Positions 1 to 8,183 of a DNA stretch of 15,551 bases are shown here, in pieces (position 1 is the first letter of the stretch; each line of letters opens with the position of its first letter). The translations under genes were made by a program, and so were the position numbers. This stretch comes from an uncultured Lachnobacterium sp. (GTDB lineage: Bacteria > Bacillota > Clostridia > Lachnospirales > Lachnospiraceae): positions 1 through 15,551 of the forward strand of contig URYB01000022.1 of the NCBI GenBank assembly GCA_900552085.1, in the 5' to 3' direction. The notes under the pieces were generated by a model, which saw only the letters and a list, made by a program, of their open reading frames with translations, was not told where the DNA came from and searched no databases.

Positions 1-1
1 T

Positions 2-1237
2 GCAAGAGAAAATCTTGTGGATGAGTTATCTAAGATTGTTAATGTAACAACAGAAGAAAAAGTAACAAAGAGCGATCCAATGGATCCAGGAACCGTTACT
101 TATGAAGTTAGAATTAATAATCAATTATTAGTTGATACAGGTTCTAGCAAAAAATTAGTAGTAATACCAAGAACTGAAAAAGTAAATGATACAGATGTTG
201 ATGGTTTATATGATGTTGCTTGGGAAGATGGACAAGAGTTCTCTTTAAGTAATGCGAACTTAAAAGGTGAGTTAGCTGCGTTGTTCCAAGTAAGAGATGG
301 TAATAATGCAGAGAGCATGACTGGCGTGGTAGAGAGCGCGGATACAAAGAATATTACGATGAAGTGGCCGTCCGTTACCGATGTGAACAAACTGGCACTT
401 CCGGAAAAAGGACTTATCACAATCAACAATAAAAAATACAAATATGATGGATGGGATGCGCAGGTGGGAGAAAAAGGAATTACCAGCATTCAATTCCATC
501 TGACACAGGATATCGATGCACAGGAGGCTGGTGTACTTACAGATTCACAGATGGTATGCGGCGATAGTGTGGATGCGCTTGGTATTCCTTATTATCAGTC
601 ACAGATCAATGAATTTGTGCGCAGCTTTGTGCAGACATTCAATGATATTGAAAAAACCGGTGTGGACTTGAAAAAGAATCCGATGGGAGCATTTTTCGTT
701 GGAAATACTGCAATGGGTACTTCTTTTGGTGGAGACGACTGGGATGCAAAAGTCGCAGCAGCTAAGAAGGAAAAAGAAAATGGCGGTACTTATGGATTTG
801 CAATAAGCTCAAAAGAGGACAGCTATTACAATATTACTGCAAATAATGTGGCGGTAAATTCCAGATCCCTGCAGGACCCAAGCTATTTTTCGACAGCGAC
901 AGAGATGAATAACGGAGAAGCAAAGTACGATATCGCAGAGAAACTTTTGACATTGCAAAAAGATGTCAAGATGTTCCGCGGTGATTCTGCGGAATCATTT
1001 TTGGAAACTCTTTTGTCAGATATAACAGTGGATGTGGATAAGACAAACACAAATTATAAGAATTATTTTAATCTGCAAACCGCGGTAAATAATCAACGAA
1101 CATCGGTTTCCGGTGTGGATGAGGATGAGGAAGCATTGAACCTTATTAAGTTCCAGAATGCGTATAATCTGGCTTCCAAAGTAATCTCTGTTCTAGCAGA
1201 AATGTATGATAAATTAATCAATGAAACTGGCGTATAA
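2..1237 (+). CDS. flgK: Flagellar hook-associated protein 1 (FlgK), 5' end missing
   Basis: FlgK is the first of two junction proteins joining the hook to the flagellin filament; it acts outside the cell after export through the flagellar type III apparatus. The reading frame is open from base 2, so the start lies upstream of the window; 411 residues are visible. The C-terminal 35 residues (LIKFQNAYNLASKVISVL) are the amphipathic D0 helix typical of FlgK, and the segment QINEFVRSFVQTFNDI matches the conserved helix before the variable outer domain. The first visible residues (ARENLVDELSKIVNV) also fit an internal FlgK helix. The gene ends 24 nt before flgL, which has its own strong ribosome binding site, so the two are co-transcribed. 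The first 330 or so bases are AT-rich with many TTA leucine codons, unlike the rest of the gene. Identity is sure from the C-terminus and from the flgL neighbour. Confidence 0.94.
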   Translation, partial: ARENLVDELSKIVNVTTEEKVTKSDPMDPGTVTYEVRINNQLLVDTGSSKKLVVIPRTEKVNDTDVDGLYDVAWEDGQEFSLSNANLKGELAALFQVRDGNNAESMTGVVESADTKNITMKWPSVTDVNKLALPEKGLITINNKKYKYDGWDAQVGEKGITSIQFHLTQDIDAQEAGVLTDSQMVCGDSVDALGIPYYQSQINEFVRSFVQTFNDIEKTGVDLKKNPMGAFFVGNTAMGTSFGGDDWDAKVAAAKKEKENGGTYGFAISSKEDSYYNITANNVAVNSRSLQDPSYFSTATEMNNGEAKYDIAEKLLTLQKDVKMFRGDSAESFLETLLSDITVDVDKTNTNYKNYFNLQTAVNNQRTSVSGVDEDEEALNLIKFQNAYNLASKVISVLAEMYDKLINETGV

Positions 1238-1261
1238 CGTCATTTGTAAGGAGGAATTCTT

Positions 1262-2791
1262 ATGCGTGTAACGAACAACATGATTACAGCTAACACCAAA
1301 ACAAATATTAATTCGAATAAGGTGTTGGTGGATAAATATAATACGCAGATGACAACACAAAAGAAGATTTCCCGTCCTTCGGAAGATCCGGTTATTGCAA
1401 TTCGTTCCCTACGTATGCAGACTACACTGAGCCACCTGACACAGTATAAGGACAATAATATCGCAGATGCCAATGCATGGTTGGATGTGACAGAGACTGC
1501 ATTGACCAATATGAAGAAAATTCTTACGGACATTCGTACCCAGTGTGTAAATGGTTCTACCGATACACTGACTGCGGACGACCGCCAGACAATTTTAAAA
1601 CAATTGCAGTCTATGAGCGAACAGGTATACAGTGAGGGAAATGCAGATTATGCTGGAAGAACGGTGTTTACGGGATATCGCACTTCTTCGCAGCTGACAT
1701 TCAAAAATGATGAGACGGATACAACATATTCAATCAAACAGAATTTCACCTATGAAGATCTGCAGGAACATCGCTATTATTATGGAGAGACTCAGGTACC
1801 GTCCGATGCAAACACAAAATGCACAACAGAGATAGGAACCAACACATATCAGCGAATTCGCTTTGCATATGACAATACAGAGTCGTTGGATTCTTTCAGT
1901 TATACAGAAAAAGGACAGCTGGTTAAGAAGGAAATGGTATCAGCAGCAGATGCTGCTGCCGGCACAGATACCACAGGAAAAGTAGTTGTATATGATTCTG
2001 AGGATGAATGGTATCAGGCGAAACCAAGCGGAGAAAAAACGGTAGGTGATAATGATGTTATCTTTATTAAGAATACCGGAGAATTTGTATTTGGAAAAGA
2101 GATGGCACACGCGCTTTCAAGAGACAAAGCACAGCTGAGTGTTTCTTACACAAAGACCGGATTTGATGCAGGAGAAGCAAGACCTGAATATTATTACGAT
2201 TGTACAATGAAAACACCGGATATGGGTGAGGCGGTTACATATACAAAAGAAAATCAGCAGATTGAATTTACTATTTCGAGCGGAATTACGTTCCCGGCTA
2301 ACACACAGGCCAGTGAAGTGTTTGATACAAGCATCGGTCGTGATGTTAATGAAATGATCGATATTGTTACAACTGCTATCAAAGCAAATAACAAAGTCAG
2401 CAAGATCAAGGCAATGATGACACAGGAACAGTATGCAGATAAAGACAGTCAGGCAACATTGCAGGGATATCTGGATGCTGCACAGAAAGAAGCTGACTAT
2501 GCGGACGATAACTTAAAGAAAACATACAAGCAGTATATTACAAATTTTGATAATTATCTGGATGACGTAAACAATGCTATTACGAACATCGGTAGTTTGC
2601 AGAACCGTCTGGATCTGGCAAAGACTCGTGTGGAAAATCAGCAGATGACGGTTGAACAGTTGAAAACAAACAACGATGACCGTGAAATTTCAGATGTTAT
2701 CATCGATTACTATGCATCATACAATGCCTATACTTCAAGCCTTACCGCAGCGGCCAAGGTGGGAAAACAGACATTGCTTGATTATTTATAA
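1262..2791 (+). CDS. flgL: Flagellar hook-associated protein 3 (FlgL)
   Basis: FlgL is the second hook-filament junction protein. The N-terminus (MRVTNNMITANTKTNINSN) is a flagellin-like D0 helix, followed by the conserved QKKISRPSEDPVIAIRSLRM segment (residues 36-55) found in FlgL and flagellins. The C-terminus (RLDLAKTRVENQQ onward, ending in YNAYTSSLTAAAKVGKQTLLDYL-type sequence) pairs with it to form the conserved coiled-coil core. At 509 residues it is much longer than enteric FlgL (about 317). The extra length lies roughly in residues 130-350 and probably forms an outer, surface-exposed domain. The ATG is preceded by AAGGAGG at 1248-1254 with a 7-nt spacer, which settles the start. It lies between flgK and fliW in the same operon. 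Confidence 0.95.
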   Translation: MRVTNNMITANTKTNINSNKVLVDKYNTQMTTQKKISRPSEDPVIAIRSLRMQTTLSHLTQYKDNNIADANAWLDVTETALTNMKKILTDIRTQCVNGSTDTLTADDRQTILKQLQSMSEQVYSEGNADYAGRTVFTGYRTSSQLTFKNDETDTTYSIKQNFTYEDLQEHRYYYGETQVPSDANTKCTTEIGTNTYQRIRFAYDNTESLDSFSYTEKGQLVKKEMVSAADAAAGTDTTGKVVVYDSEDEWYQAKPSGEKTVGDNDVIFIKNTGEFVFGKEMAHALSRDKAQLSVSYTKTGFDAGEARPEYYYDCTMKTPDMGEAVTYTKENQQIEFTISSGITFPANTQASEVFDTSIGRDVNEMIDIVTTAIKANNKVSKIKAMMTQEQYADKDSQATLQGYLDAAQKEADYADDNLKKTYKQYITNFDNYLDDVNNAITNIGSLQNRLDLAKTRVENQQMTVEQLKTNNDDREISDVIIDYYASYNAYTSSLTAAAKVGKQTLLDYL

Positions 2792-2837
2792 AAGATAGAT
2801 GATACAATTGCGGAGCATTTGTAAAGGAGGAGAAGCC

Positions 2838-3302
2838 ATGAAGGCAAATACAAGAATTTTTGGGGAAGTTGAAATTGAAGATGAGAAAATCATCACACTG
2901 GAAAAAGGAATGATTGGATTTCCAACTCTGAATCGTTTTGCATTAATTTATGATGAAGAAAAAAAACAGAAGGACACATCCATTATGTGGCTGCAGTCTA
3001 TGGATGACGCGGATATTGCATTCCCGGTCATGATTCCAAATGCGGTAAAAGAAGATTATGCACCGAATGTAAATGAAGAAATTGTAGCACCTCTTGGCGA
3101 ATTGAACGAACAGAATACGTATATTCTTGTCACGGTTACAGTGCCGAAAAATATTCAGGATTTTTCTGTGAATTTAAAGGCTCCGATTGTCATCAATATG
3201 GACAATCACAAGGGCGTACAGCTTATTGTGGAAGATGATTATCCAGTCAAATACAAAGTATACGATGTACTGAAAGCGAAAAAAGAAAAGGCGGGTGAAT
3301 AG
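2838..3302 (+). CDS. fliW: Flagellar assembly factor FliW
   Basis: FliW binds CsrA and relieves CsrA repression of flagellin translation; free flagellin in turn titrates FliW. This is the partner-switch that tunes flagellin level in Firmicutes, known best in Bacillus subtilis. The 154-residue product begins MKANTRIFGEVEIEDEKIIT and has the family pattern of a FPTLNRFAL-like segment, ILVTVTVPKN and the ending LKAPIVINMDNHKGVQLI. The chosen ATG at 2838 follows AAAGGAGG (2823-2830) by 7 nt; an in-frame ATG at 2799 has no ribosome binding site and would add 13 residues unlike the family. The stop codon is 2 nt from the csrA start, so the two partners are translationally coupled. Confidence 0.96.
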   Translation: MKANTRIFGEVEIEDEKIITLEKGMIGFPTLNRFALIYDEEKKQKDTSIMWLQSMDDADIAFPVMIPNAVKEDYAPNVNEEIVAPLGELNEQNTYILVTVTVPKNIQDFSVNLKAPIVINMDNHKGVQLIVEDDYPVKYKVYDVLKAKKEKAGE

Positions 3303-3304
3303 AT

Positions 3305-3523
3305 ATGCTGGCATTAACCAGAAAAAAGGGAGAGGCCCTTGTTATCAACAACAATATCGAGGTCACCGTGCTTGAAATCCGCGGCGATCAGGTGAAAATC
3401 GGTATTTCTGCACCAAAAGATGTCCCGGTATACCGCAAAGAAGTATTTTTACAGATTCAGAAAGAAAATCAGGAAGCAATCAGTGTGGATGGATTGGATG
3501 CATTGAAAGATATCATTGGCTAA
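3305..3523 (+). CDS. csrA: Carbon storage regulator / translational repressor CsrA
   Basis: CsrA is a homodimeric RNA-binding protein that blocks ribosome access by binding GGA motifs near ribosome binding sites; in flagellated Firmicutes its main known target is flagellin mRNA. The 72-residue product has the full family pattern: MLALTRKKGEALVI, then GDQVKIGISAPKDVPVYRKEVF. The RNA-contact residues L4, R6 and R44 are present. A C-terminal tail of about 20 residues extends past the core, as in the CsrA forms that bind FliW. It starts 2 nt after the fliW stop with only a weak AAAGGCGGGTG-type binding site, suggesting that translation depends on coupling to fliW. A strong hairpin follows immediately. 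Confidence 0.97.
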   Translation: MLALTRKKGEALVINNNIEVTVLEIRGDQVKIGISAPKDVPVYRKEVFLQIQKENQEAISVDGLDALKDIIG

Positions 3524-3526
3524 ATT

Positions 3527-3565
3527 TATCGGAGGGTGTTAACTTTTTGGAAACATCCTCCGATA
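3527..3565 (+). other. Stable hairpin just after csrA
   Basis: The arm at 3527-3540 (TATCGGAGGGTGTT) pairs with the arm at 3552-3565 (AACATCCTCCGATA) over 14 bp with one G-U pair; the loop is 11 nt. Only a weak T-rich stretch follows, so it may be a partial terminator, a processing or stabilising structure, or a protein-binding site. The loop holds TTTTTGGAAAC and the left arm ATCGGAGG, both with GGA cores of the kind CsrA recognises. Confidence 0.6.
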
Positions 3566-3602
3566 TTTATATCGTAGAAAAAAAGTAACGGATTATTGTT
3601 AT

Positions 3603-3682
3603 TGCACAAAGATACAATTTAGATGTGCATTTAGACGTGAAATCCCATCAGAGGATGCGGACAGGAGGTAGTCATCATGGGA
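3603..3682 (+). promoter_or_regulatory. flaG leader with start-codon hairpin and clustered GGA motifs
   Basis: A 6-bp hairpin (TGCACA 3603-3608 with TGTGCA 3624-3629) is followed by a second potential pairing, TCCCAT (3643-3648) with ATGGGA (3677-3682). The second pairing would cover the flaG start codon and leave its ribosome binding site in the loop. That loop has three GGA cores in 17 nt (AGAGGATGCGGACAGGAGG), the last being the Shine-Dalgarno sequence itself. This arrangement is typical of CsrA-repressed leaders. The pairing is visible in the sequence; regulation by CsrA is inference. Confidence 0.4.
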
Positions 3683-4099
3683 ATTGAAGCAATCAAAGGC
3701 GCAGGTATGACATATCAGGGAAGTTCGTCAACTGCAGAAATGAAAGAAGAAAATGTACCAAAGGTGGAAAAGGCAGAGAATCTGACCGTTTCAGAAACTT
3801 TGGCAAAGGATACCAGTGATCTGAACACAAAGCAGACGCCAGGAGAAGAAAATAATACGCAACAGCAGTCGCAGCAACAGAAAAATGCACAGCTGAAGAA
3901 GGCGGTGGAGGACATTAACAAGAAAGCCGTCAATTCAGAAGCAATCTTTGGGATTCATGAAGCAACCAACCGTGTGACTATCAAAATTATAGATAAAGAT
4001 ACCAAGAAAGTAATCAAAGAACTTCCACCGGAGAAAACACTTGATATGATCGCAAAAGTGTGGGAGCTGGCAGGTCTGATGGTTGATGAGAAGAGATAG
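3677..4099 (+). CDS. flaG: FlaG family flagellar protein
   Basis: FlaG proteins are small flagellar factors usually found next to fliD; they influence filament length, and their biochemical role is poorly known. The 140-residue product has a low-complexity, Glu/Gln/Lys-rich N-terminal half (residues 15-75, with a QQQSQQQ run) and a conserved C-terminal FlaG domain from about residue 85. The latter includes FGIHEATNRVTIKIIDKDT, then VIKELPPEKTLDMIAKVWEL. The ATG follows AGGAGG by 8 nt. The gene lies after a 153-nt structured gap downstream of csrA and 28 nt before fliD, so it likely heads the flaG-fliD-fliS segment. The domain call is firm; the function is known only at family level. Confidence 0.9.
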   Translation: MGIEAIKGAGMTYQGSSSTAEMKEENVPKVEKAENLTVSETLAKDTSDLNTKQTPGEENNTQQQSQQQKNAQLKKAVEDINKKAVNSEAIFGIHEATNRVTIKIIDKDTKKVIKELPPEKTLDMIAKVWELAGLMVDEKR

Positions 4100-4127
4100 A
4101 GGATAGGAAAACAGGAGGACAAATCTT

Positions 4128-5843
4128 ATGGCAATGAGAGTATCTGGTATTAATTCAGGCCTGGATACGGATTCCATCGTACAGGAACTAGTATCTGCAT
4201 ATAATACAAAAACAGAGAAATATCAGAAGGAACAGACAAAGCTTTCCTGGAAACAGGAAATCTGGAAGGGACTGAATACAAAAGTATACAGTCTGTATAA
4301 TAATGTAGGAAAATTGCGTTTTTCGAGTGCTTATAACACAAAAAAGACAACATCATCCGACACAACCAAGGCAACTGTCACTGCAAGCAGCAGTGCGGTT
4401 AACGGAACCCAGAAGCTGCATGTACTTGCAACGGCACAGTCCGGTTATCTTACCGGTGGCAAACTTTCTTTACGTGAAGAAGTGACAGATACAGATGGAA
4501 CAACAAAGTTAAAGGATGTAAAAGGTACTGTAAAAGCTGAGACAAAACTTAGTGAGATTGGCTTTACAGGGGATGAAGCAAGTCTTAATATCAATACGAC
4601 AGATGAAGAAGGAAATGCGGTCACCAAAACGGTCAGTCTCACAAAAGACAGTACCATTCAGGATGTTGTGAATGCGTTGAAGGATAACGGGCTGAATGCA
4701 AGCTTTGATGCAAATAATGGACGTATTTTCGTCAGCTCAAAGAGTACTGGCAAAGCAGCGGATTTTTCTTTGGTGTCTGCGACAACAAAGTTTGTGGAGA
4801 AAAAAGATGCAGACGGAAATGTTATAAAGGACAGCAATGGAAAACCAACGATGGAATTGGTCGCATTGAGTGCTGAAGAACAGGCAGCTTCCAAGAAATT
4901 GATCGGACTGCTGGGGCTGGATACGGATTCTTCAAATGCTTATGGAGACAAGGCGGCAAAGATTAATGGACGTGATGCTGTAATTGTTTTGAATGGTGTA
5001 AAATACACCAATACGACAAATGATTTTGCGATTAACGGTTTAAATATTTCTGTCAATGGTGTGACAGATGACGTTGCAGATCCGGATAGTGATGCCTGTT
5101 TATCTGGTTTAAATGACAGTACAGCAGTCAGCATCAATACAACTACAGACAGCCAGGGAATTTATGATACAGTCAAGGATTTCCTTACCGAATACAACAA
5201 TATTATCAACGAGATTACAAAACTGTACAATGCAGATTCCGCAGGAAGCTATGAACCACTGACCGATGACGAGAAGGATAAAATGTCTGATACTGAAATC
5301 GAGAAGTGGGAGACAAAGATTAAAGATTCGCTTTTACGCAGAGACAACTCATTAAGCTCTGTTATGAATGCCATGATGACTTCTATGAGTCAGTCTATCG
5401 AAATCAATGGAAAGAGTTATTCCCTTTCAAGTTTTGGCATTCAGACGCTTGGATTTCTCAATGCAGCAGAGAATGAGCAGAATGCATACCATATTAACGG
5501 CGATGAGGATGATGAGAATACTTCCGGCAAAGAAGACAAGCTGATGGCTGCGATTACCAGTGATCCGGATACGGTCATTGAATTCATGAAACAATTGACC
5601 ACAAACCTTTATAAGTCAATTGATGATCAGATGCAGTCGAATGATCTGCGCTCCCGTTATAAGATTTATAATGACAAGGAGATGGATAAGCAATATACAA
5701 ATCTGACAAAGACAATTAAAGAGTGGGAGAGTAAAGTGTCTGATAAGGAAGATTACTATTACAAACAGTTCTCAAACATGGAGACAGCACTCGCAAAATT
5801 ACAGAGTCAGACAAGCTCGATTTCATCCATGCTGGGAAACTAG
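4128..5843 (+). CDS. fliD: Flagellar filament cap protein FliD (HAP2)
   Basis: FliD forms the oligomeric cap at the filament tip and folds exported flagellin into place. The 571-residue product has the canonical start (VSGINSGLDTDSIVQELVSA), a central region of repeated beta-rich segments (residues 90-350, including VNGTQKLHVLATAQSGYL), the FliD-type VKDFLTEYNNIINEITKLYN helix, and a C-terminal coiled coil ending LAKLQSQTSSISSMLGN. Length and domain order are those of an ordinary complete FliD. The ATG follows AGGAGG (4113-4118) with a 9-nt spacer. It lies between flaG and fliS, the usual Firmicutes order. Confidence 0.96.
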   Translation: MAMRVSGINSGLDTDSIVQELVSAYNTKTEKYQKEQTKLSWKQEIWKGLNTKVYSLYNNVGKLRFSSAYNTKKTTSSDTTKATVTASSSAVNGTQKLHVLATAQSGYLTGGKLSLREEVTDTDGTTKLKDVKGTVKAETKLSEIGFTGDEASLNINTTDEEGNAVTKTVSLTKDSTIQDVVNALKDNGLNASFDANNGRIFVSSKSTGKAADFSLVSATTKFVEKKDADGNVIKDSNGKPTMELVALSAEEQAASKKLIGLLGLDTDSSNAYGDKAAKINGRDAVIVLNGVKYTNTTNDFAINGLNISVNGVTDDVADPDSDACLSGLNDSTAVSINTTTDSQGIYDTVKDFLTEYNNIINEITKLYNADSAGSYEPLTDDEKDKMSDTEIEKWETKIKDSLLRRDNSLSSVMNAMMTSMSQSIEINGKSYSLSSFGIQTLGFLNAAENEQNAYHINGDEDDENTSGKEDKLMAAITSDPDTVIEFMKQLTTNLYKSIDDQMQSNDLRSRYKIYNDKEMDKQYTNLTKTIKEWESKVSDKEDYYYKQFSNMETALAKLQSQTSSISSMLGN

Positions 5844-5904
5844 TGAATACGAGTTCTGAATAGTTACGAATACAATATATAATACATCACGGGGAGGAGT
5901 AGCG

Positions 5905-6273
5905 ATGGTTCAGAATCAGGCATACGCTGCATACAACAATAGCAAAATTCTTACGGCTTCGCCGGCAGAACTGACACTCATGCTTTACGACGGAGCAATC
6001 AAATTTGCCAATATTGCGATTATGGCAATTGAAAAGCATGACATTGAGAAAGCACATAACAATATCGTAAAAACAGAACGTATTATCCTGGAATTTCAAG
6101 CAACACTGGACGATAAATATCCGGTTGCAAAGGATTTCGATGCGGTATATACTTACCTTATTCAGCGTCTTCGCGAAGCAAATCTAAAAAAAGATCCGGA
6201 GATACTTGAAGAGGTATTGAAACATTTGCGCACAATGCGTGATACATGGAAAGAAGTTATGGCAAAAGCGTGA
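5905..6273 (+). CDS. fliS: Flagellin export chaperone FliS
   Basis: FliS binds the disordered C-terminus of flagellin in the cytoplasm, prevents early polymerisation and delivers it to the export gate. The 122-residue product carries the family hallmarks: AYAAYNNSKILTASPAELTL near the N-terminus, LMLYDGAIKFANIA next, and LRTMRDTWKEVM at the C-terminus. It is predicted to be a four-helix bundle. The ATG follows GGGGAGGAG closely. The preceding 61 nt is AT-rich without a convincing promoter, so it is probably expressed with fliD. In some Firmicutes FliS also takes part in the flagellin-FliW-CsrA feedback. Confidence 0.97.
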   Translation: MVQNQAYAAYNNSKILTASPAELTLMLYDGAIKFANIAIMAIEKHDIEKAHNNIVKTERIILEFQATLDDKYPVAKDFDAVYTYLIQRLREANLKKDPEILEEVLKHLRTMRDTWKEVMAKA

Positions 6274-6284
6274 CGGGAGGCCAC

Positions 6285-6761
6285 ATGGCAGAGACATATT
6301 TAGCAATCATGCTTCAAAGTTTGAAGAAAAAAGAAAAAGTGTTGGATGAGATTATTCGTCTGAACGATTTGCAGAAAAATCAGCTTACAGATCAGACACG
6401 TTCGGTTGACGAGTTTGACAAAACGGTGGAAGACAAAGCGATCTGCATTCAGCAATTGGAACAGCTGGACAGTGGCTTTGAGAAACTATACGCGGAAGTT
6501 GCGGCAGAACTTGAAGCAGATAAAGGAAAATATGCAGATGAGATTCGTCAATTGCAGGAACGTATCCGTATAGTTACAGACAAAAGTGTGATGATTCAGG
6601 CGCAGGAAGCCCGAAATAAGGATTTTATGATGCAGAAATTTACTACAGTGAAGCAGCAGGCAAAAGGCGTACGGACCAACAGTAAGGCAATCACGGGATA
6701 TTACAAGACCATGAAGCAGTCGATGTATCAGGATGTGCATATGCTCGACGGCAAAAGATGA
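6285..6761 (+). CDS. Coiled-coil flagellar chaperone candidate (FliT/FlgN type)
   Basis: The 158-residue product is almost wholly helical and charged, with heptad-like patterns (LKKKEKVLDEIIRLNDLQ and LQERIRIVTDKSVMIQAQE), no signal peptide and no membrane segment. This fits the small cytoplasmic chaperones FliT (for FliD) and FlgN (for FlgK/FlgL). Position directly after fliS is where Firmicutes fliT usually lies, but sequence recognition is weak and I assign no symbol. The start at 6285 follows GGGAGG (6275-6280); an in-frame ATG at 6246 lies inside fliS and has no binding site. It is the last gene of the operon and is followed by the shared terminator. Confidence 0.55.
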   Translation: MAETYLAIMLQSLKKKEKVLDEIIRLNDLQKNQLTDQTRSVDEFDKTVEDKAICIQQLEQLDSGFEKLYAEVAAELEADKGKYADEIRQLQERIRIVTDKSVMIQAQEARNKDFMMQKFTTVKQQAKGVRTNSKAITGYYKTMKQSMYQDVHMLDGKR

Positions 6762-6776
6762 TAAAATAACAAAAAT

Positions 6777-6817
6777 AAAAGCTACAGATCTCTTTAATTA
6801 AGGAATCTGTAGCTTTT
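6777..6817. terminator. Bidirectional intrinsic terminator
   Basis: AAAAGCTACAGAT (6777-6789) pairs with ATCTGTAGCTTTT (6805-6817), with further pairing inside around an AATT loop. There is a T run on the right for the + strand and an A run on the left that serves the - strand. It separates the convergent flagellar operon and the FliD-like gene, and it overlaps the stop codon of the latter. Confidence 0.88.
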
Positions 6818-8112
6818 TACATGTATTCATCCAGCATCATGCCGGAATAGATAGAACTAATATATGGTGTCGCAAAATTGTGCCCCGGATTTTTATAGGA
6901 AACAACGACTTTGTTGACATAGTTCATCGGGTTGATAGCAACGCTCTCTGCCTTCTGTCCGATGGAATCCCGGAATTTTGAAAGCGTTTCGAATGTCTGC
7001 GGAGCACGCTCCGGCGTCACGGCCTGTGCCAGAATATCTTTGTCAATATGAAGTGTTCCGTCTTCTGAGGACATAAGTCCGATATATTGAAGCGATCCCT
7101 GCTGACCGCGGGAAACGGATACCATATCATTGAACAGACGAGTGCCTGCACTGGCATTCGAATCCGAAAGCGAATGCGCTGTGGAAAGGATGCTGTTGTA
7201 TGCATCGACCAGTGTCTGGATATTATCTGCAATCGCATCAGTGTTTGGCTTAAAACCGATCGTCACGGGTTCAGTGCCTGGCTTTTTTAATGTAAGCTCG
7301 AAGGCATTATTAATAGAAAAAGTATTCGAATAAGAAGAATGTTCTGTACCGTTTAGAGTGAAACTGCTGTTGTGTGCAGGCTCAGTAATCTTGTTGATGC
7401 CAAGAACATCCATCGCTTCAATCGAAGCTGCGCTCGCGTTAGGCGCAATGGTAAAAAGCGAAGTCTCGTTTTCGCTGAGACCTGTCTGTAAAGATGTCAG
7501 TGCCAAGGCACTTGATCCGTTACCGTCACTTCTAAGTTCGGCAGTGATACCCAGGTCCGAAGAGTTGACAAGATTGGCAAGCTTTGTAAGGATATCAAGA
7601 TTGCTTTCTTCCAGACTTACATTGTATTGAAATTCATACGATCCGGAAACTGTATTCAGTTCGAAAGAATAGGAGCCGGTAGGCAGGCTGTGGTAAGTAT
7701 CCTTGAGATAATTTCCGACATTCGTCTGTGGCGCGGCGAGTTCTTTGACAGAAATGGAAAAGTTTTCCGCGTTATTATCTTCGCTGCCATCGCCGATGTA
7801 TGTAACACCTACTTCTTCTTCATCTGAGGAAACAGCTACTTTTTTCTGGAAAGAATCCTCAAAAGCTCCATATCTGTCAGCAAGAGATGCAACAACATTC
7901 TGGATGGACTTCGCACTTTCCTTGATATCGATCGCATGTCGTTTGGCATCCTCTATATTCGGAATCTTATACAGAGGAGAATCTTTATTTGATTTGACAA
8001 TCTGATTGTAAACTTTGCGCAGATCGCTCTTCTTATGAGAATCATAGCGCGACACTTTTTTCTGGGCGTAAGTTGAAATATAGTAATCGTATGCACTGTC
8101 AATACGTGCCAT
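6817..8112 (-). CDS. FliD-like protein lacking the usual FliD termini
   Basis: The 431-residue product has no name I recognise, but its centre reads like the inner domains of FliD. Residues 117-130 (ENFSISVKELAAPQT) match the first beta segment. Residues 170-210 include DILTKLANLVNSSDLGITAE followed by ALALTSLQTG. Residues 248-310 contain SFTLNGTEHSSYSNTFSIN and then IQTLVDAYNSIL. Residues 341-360 (LQYIGLMSSEDGTLHIDKDI) match the dG-L-lD turn. Missing are the FliD N-terminal SGLD motif and the long C-terminal coiled coil. Instead there is a Tyr/Lys/Asp-rich N-terminus and a Tyr-rich tail (TPYISSIYSGMMLDEYM). No signal peptide or membrane span is seen. The start has AAAGGAGGGG upstream and its own sigma-A promoter. 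It could be an alternative cap, a cap-associated adaptor, or a degenerate paralogue under another use. Confidence 0.6.
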   Translation of the reverse strand: MARIDSAYDYYISTYAQKKVSRYDSHKKSDLRKVYNQIVKSNKDSPLYKIPNIEDAKRHAIDIKESAKSIQNVVASLADRYGAFEDSFQKKVAVSSDEEEVGVTYIGDGSEDNNAENFSISVKELAAPQTNVGNYLKDTYHSLPTGSYSFELNTVSGSYEFQYNVSLEESNLDILTKLANLVNSSDLGITAELRSDGNGSSALALTSLQTGLSENETSLFTIAPNASAASIEAMDVLGINKITEPAHNSSFTLNGTEHSSYSNTFSINNAFELTLKKPGTEPVTIGFKPNTDAIADNIQTLVDAYNSILSTAHSLSDSNASAGTRLFNDMVSVSRGQQGSLQYIGLMSSEDGTLHIDKDILAQAVTPERAPQTFETLSKFRDSIGQKAESVAINPMNYVNKVVVSYKNPGHNFATPYISSIYSGMMLDEYM

Positions 8113-8183
8113 AAAAATCCCCTCCTTTCATCCGTGATTCTGCAAAAAACAGTGGGGATCATAAAATCCATTTATACATATAT

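Noticed and set aside
3560..3566. CCGATAT resembling the -10 of a flagellar sigma-28 promoter before flaG
   Set aside because: It lies within the right arm of the post-csrA hairpin and has no TAAA at the proper distance; the best partner is TTAA with a shaky fit.
5854..5883. TATAAT before fliS as a separate promoter
   Set aside because: The region is AT-rich by chance and the matching -35 (TTCTGA) is poor; fliS is explained by read-through from fliD.
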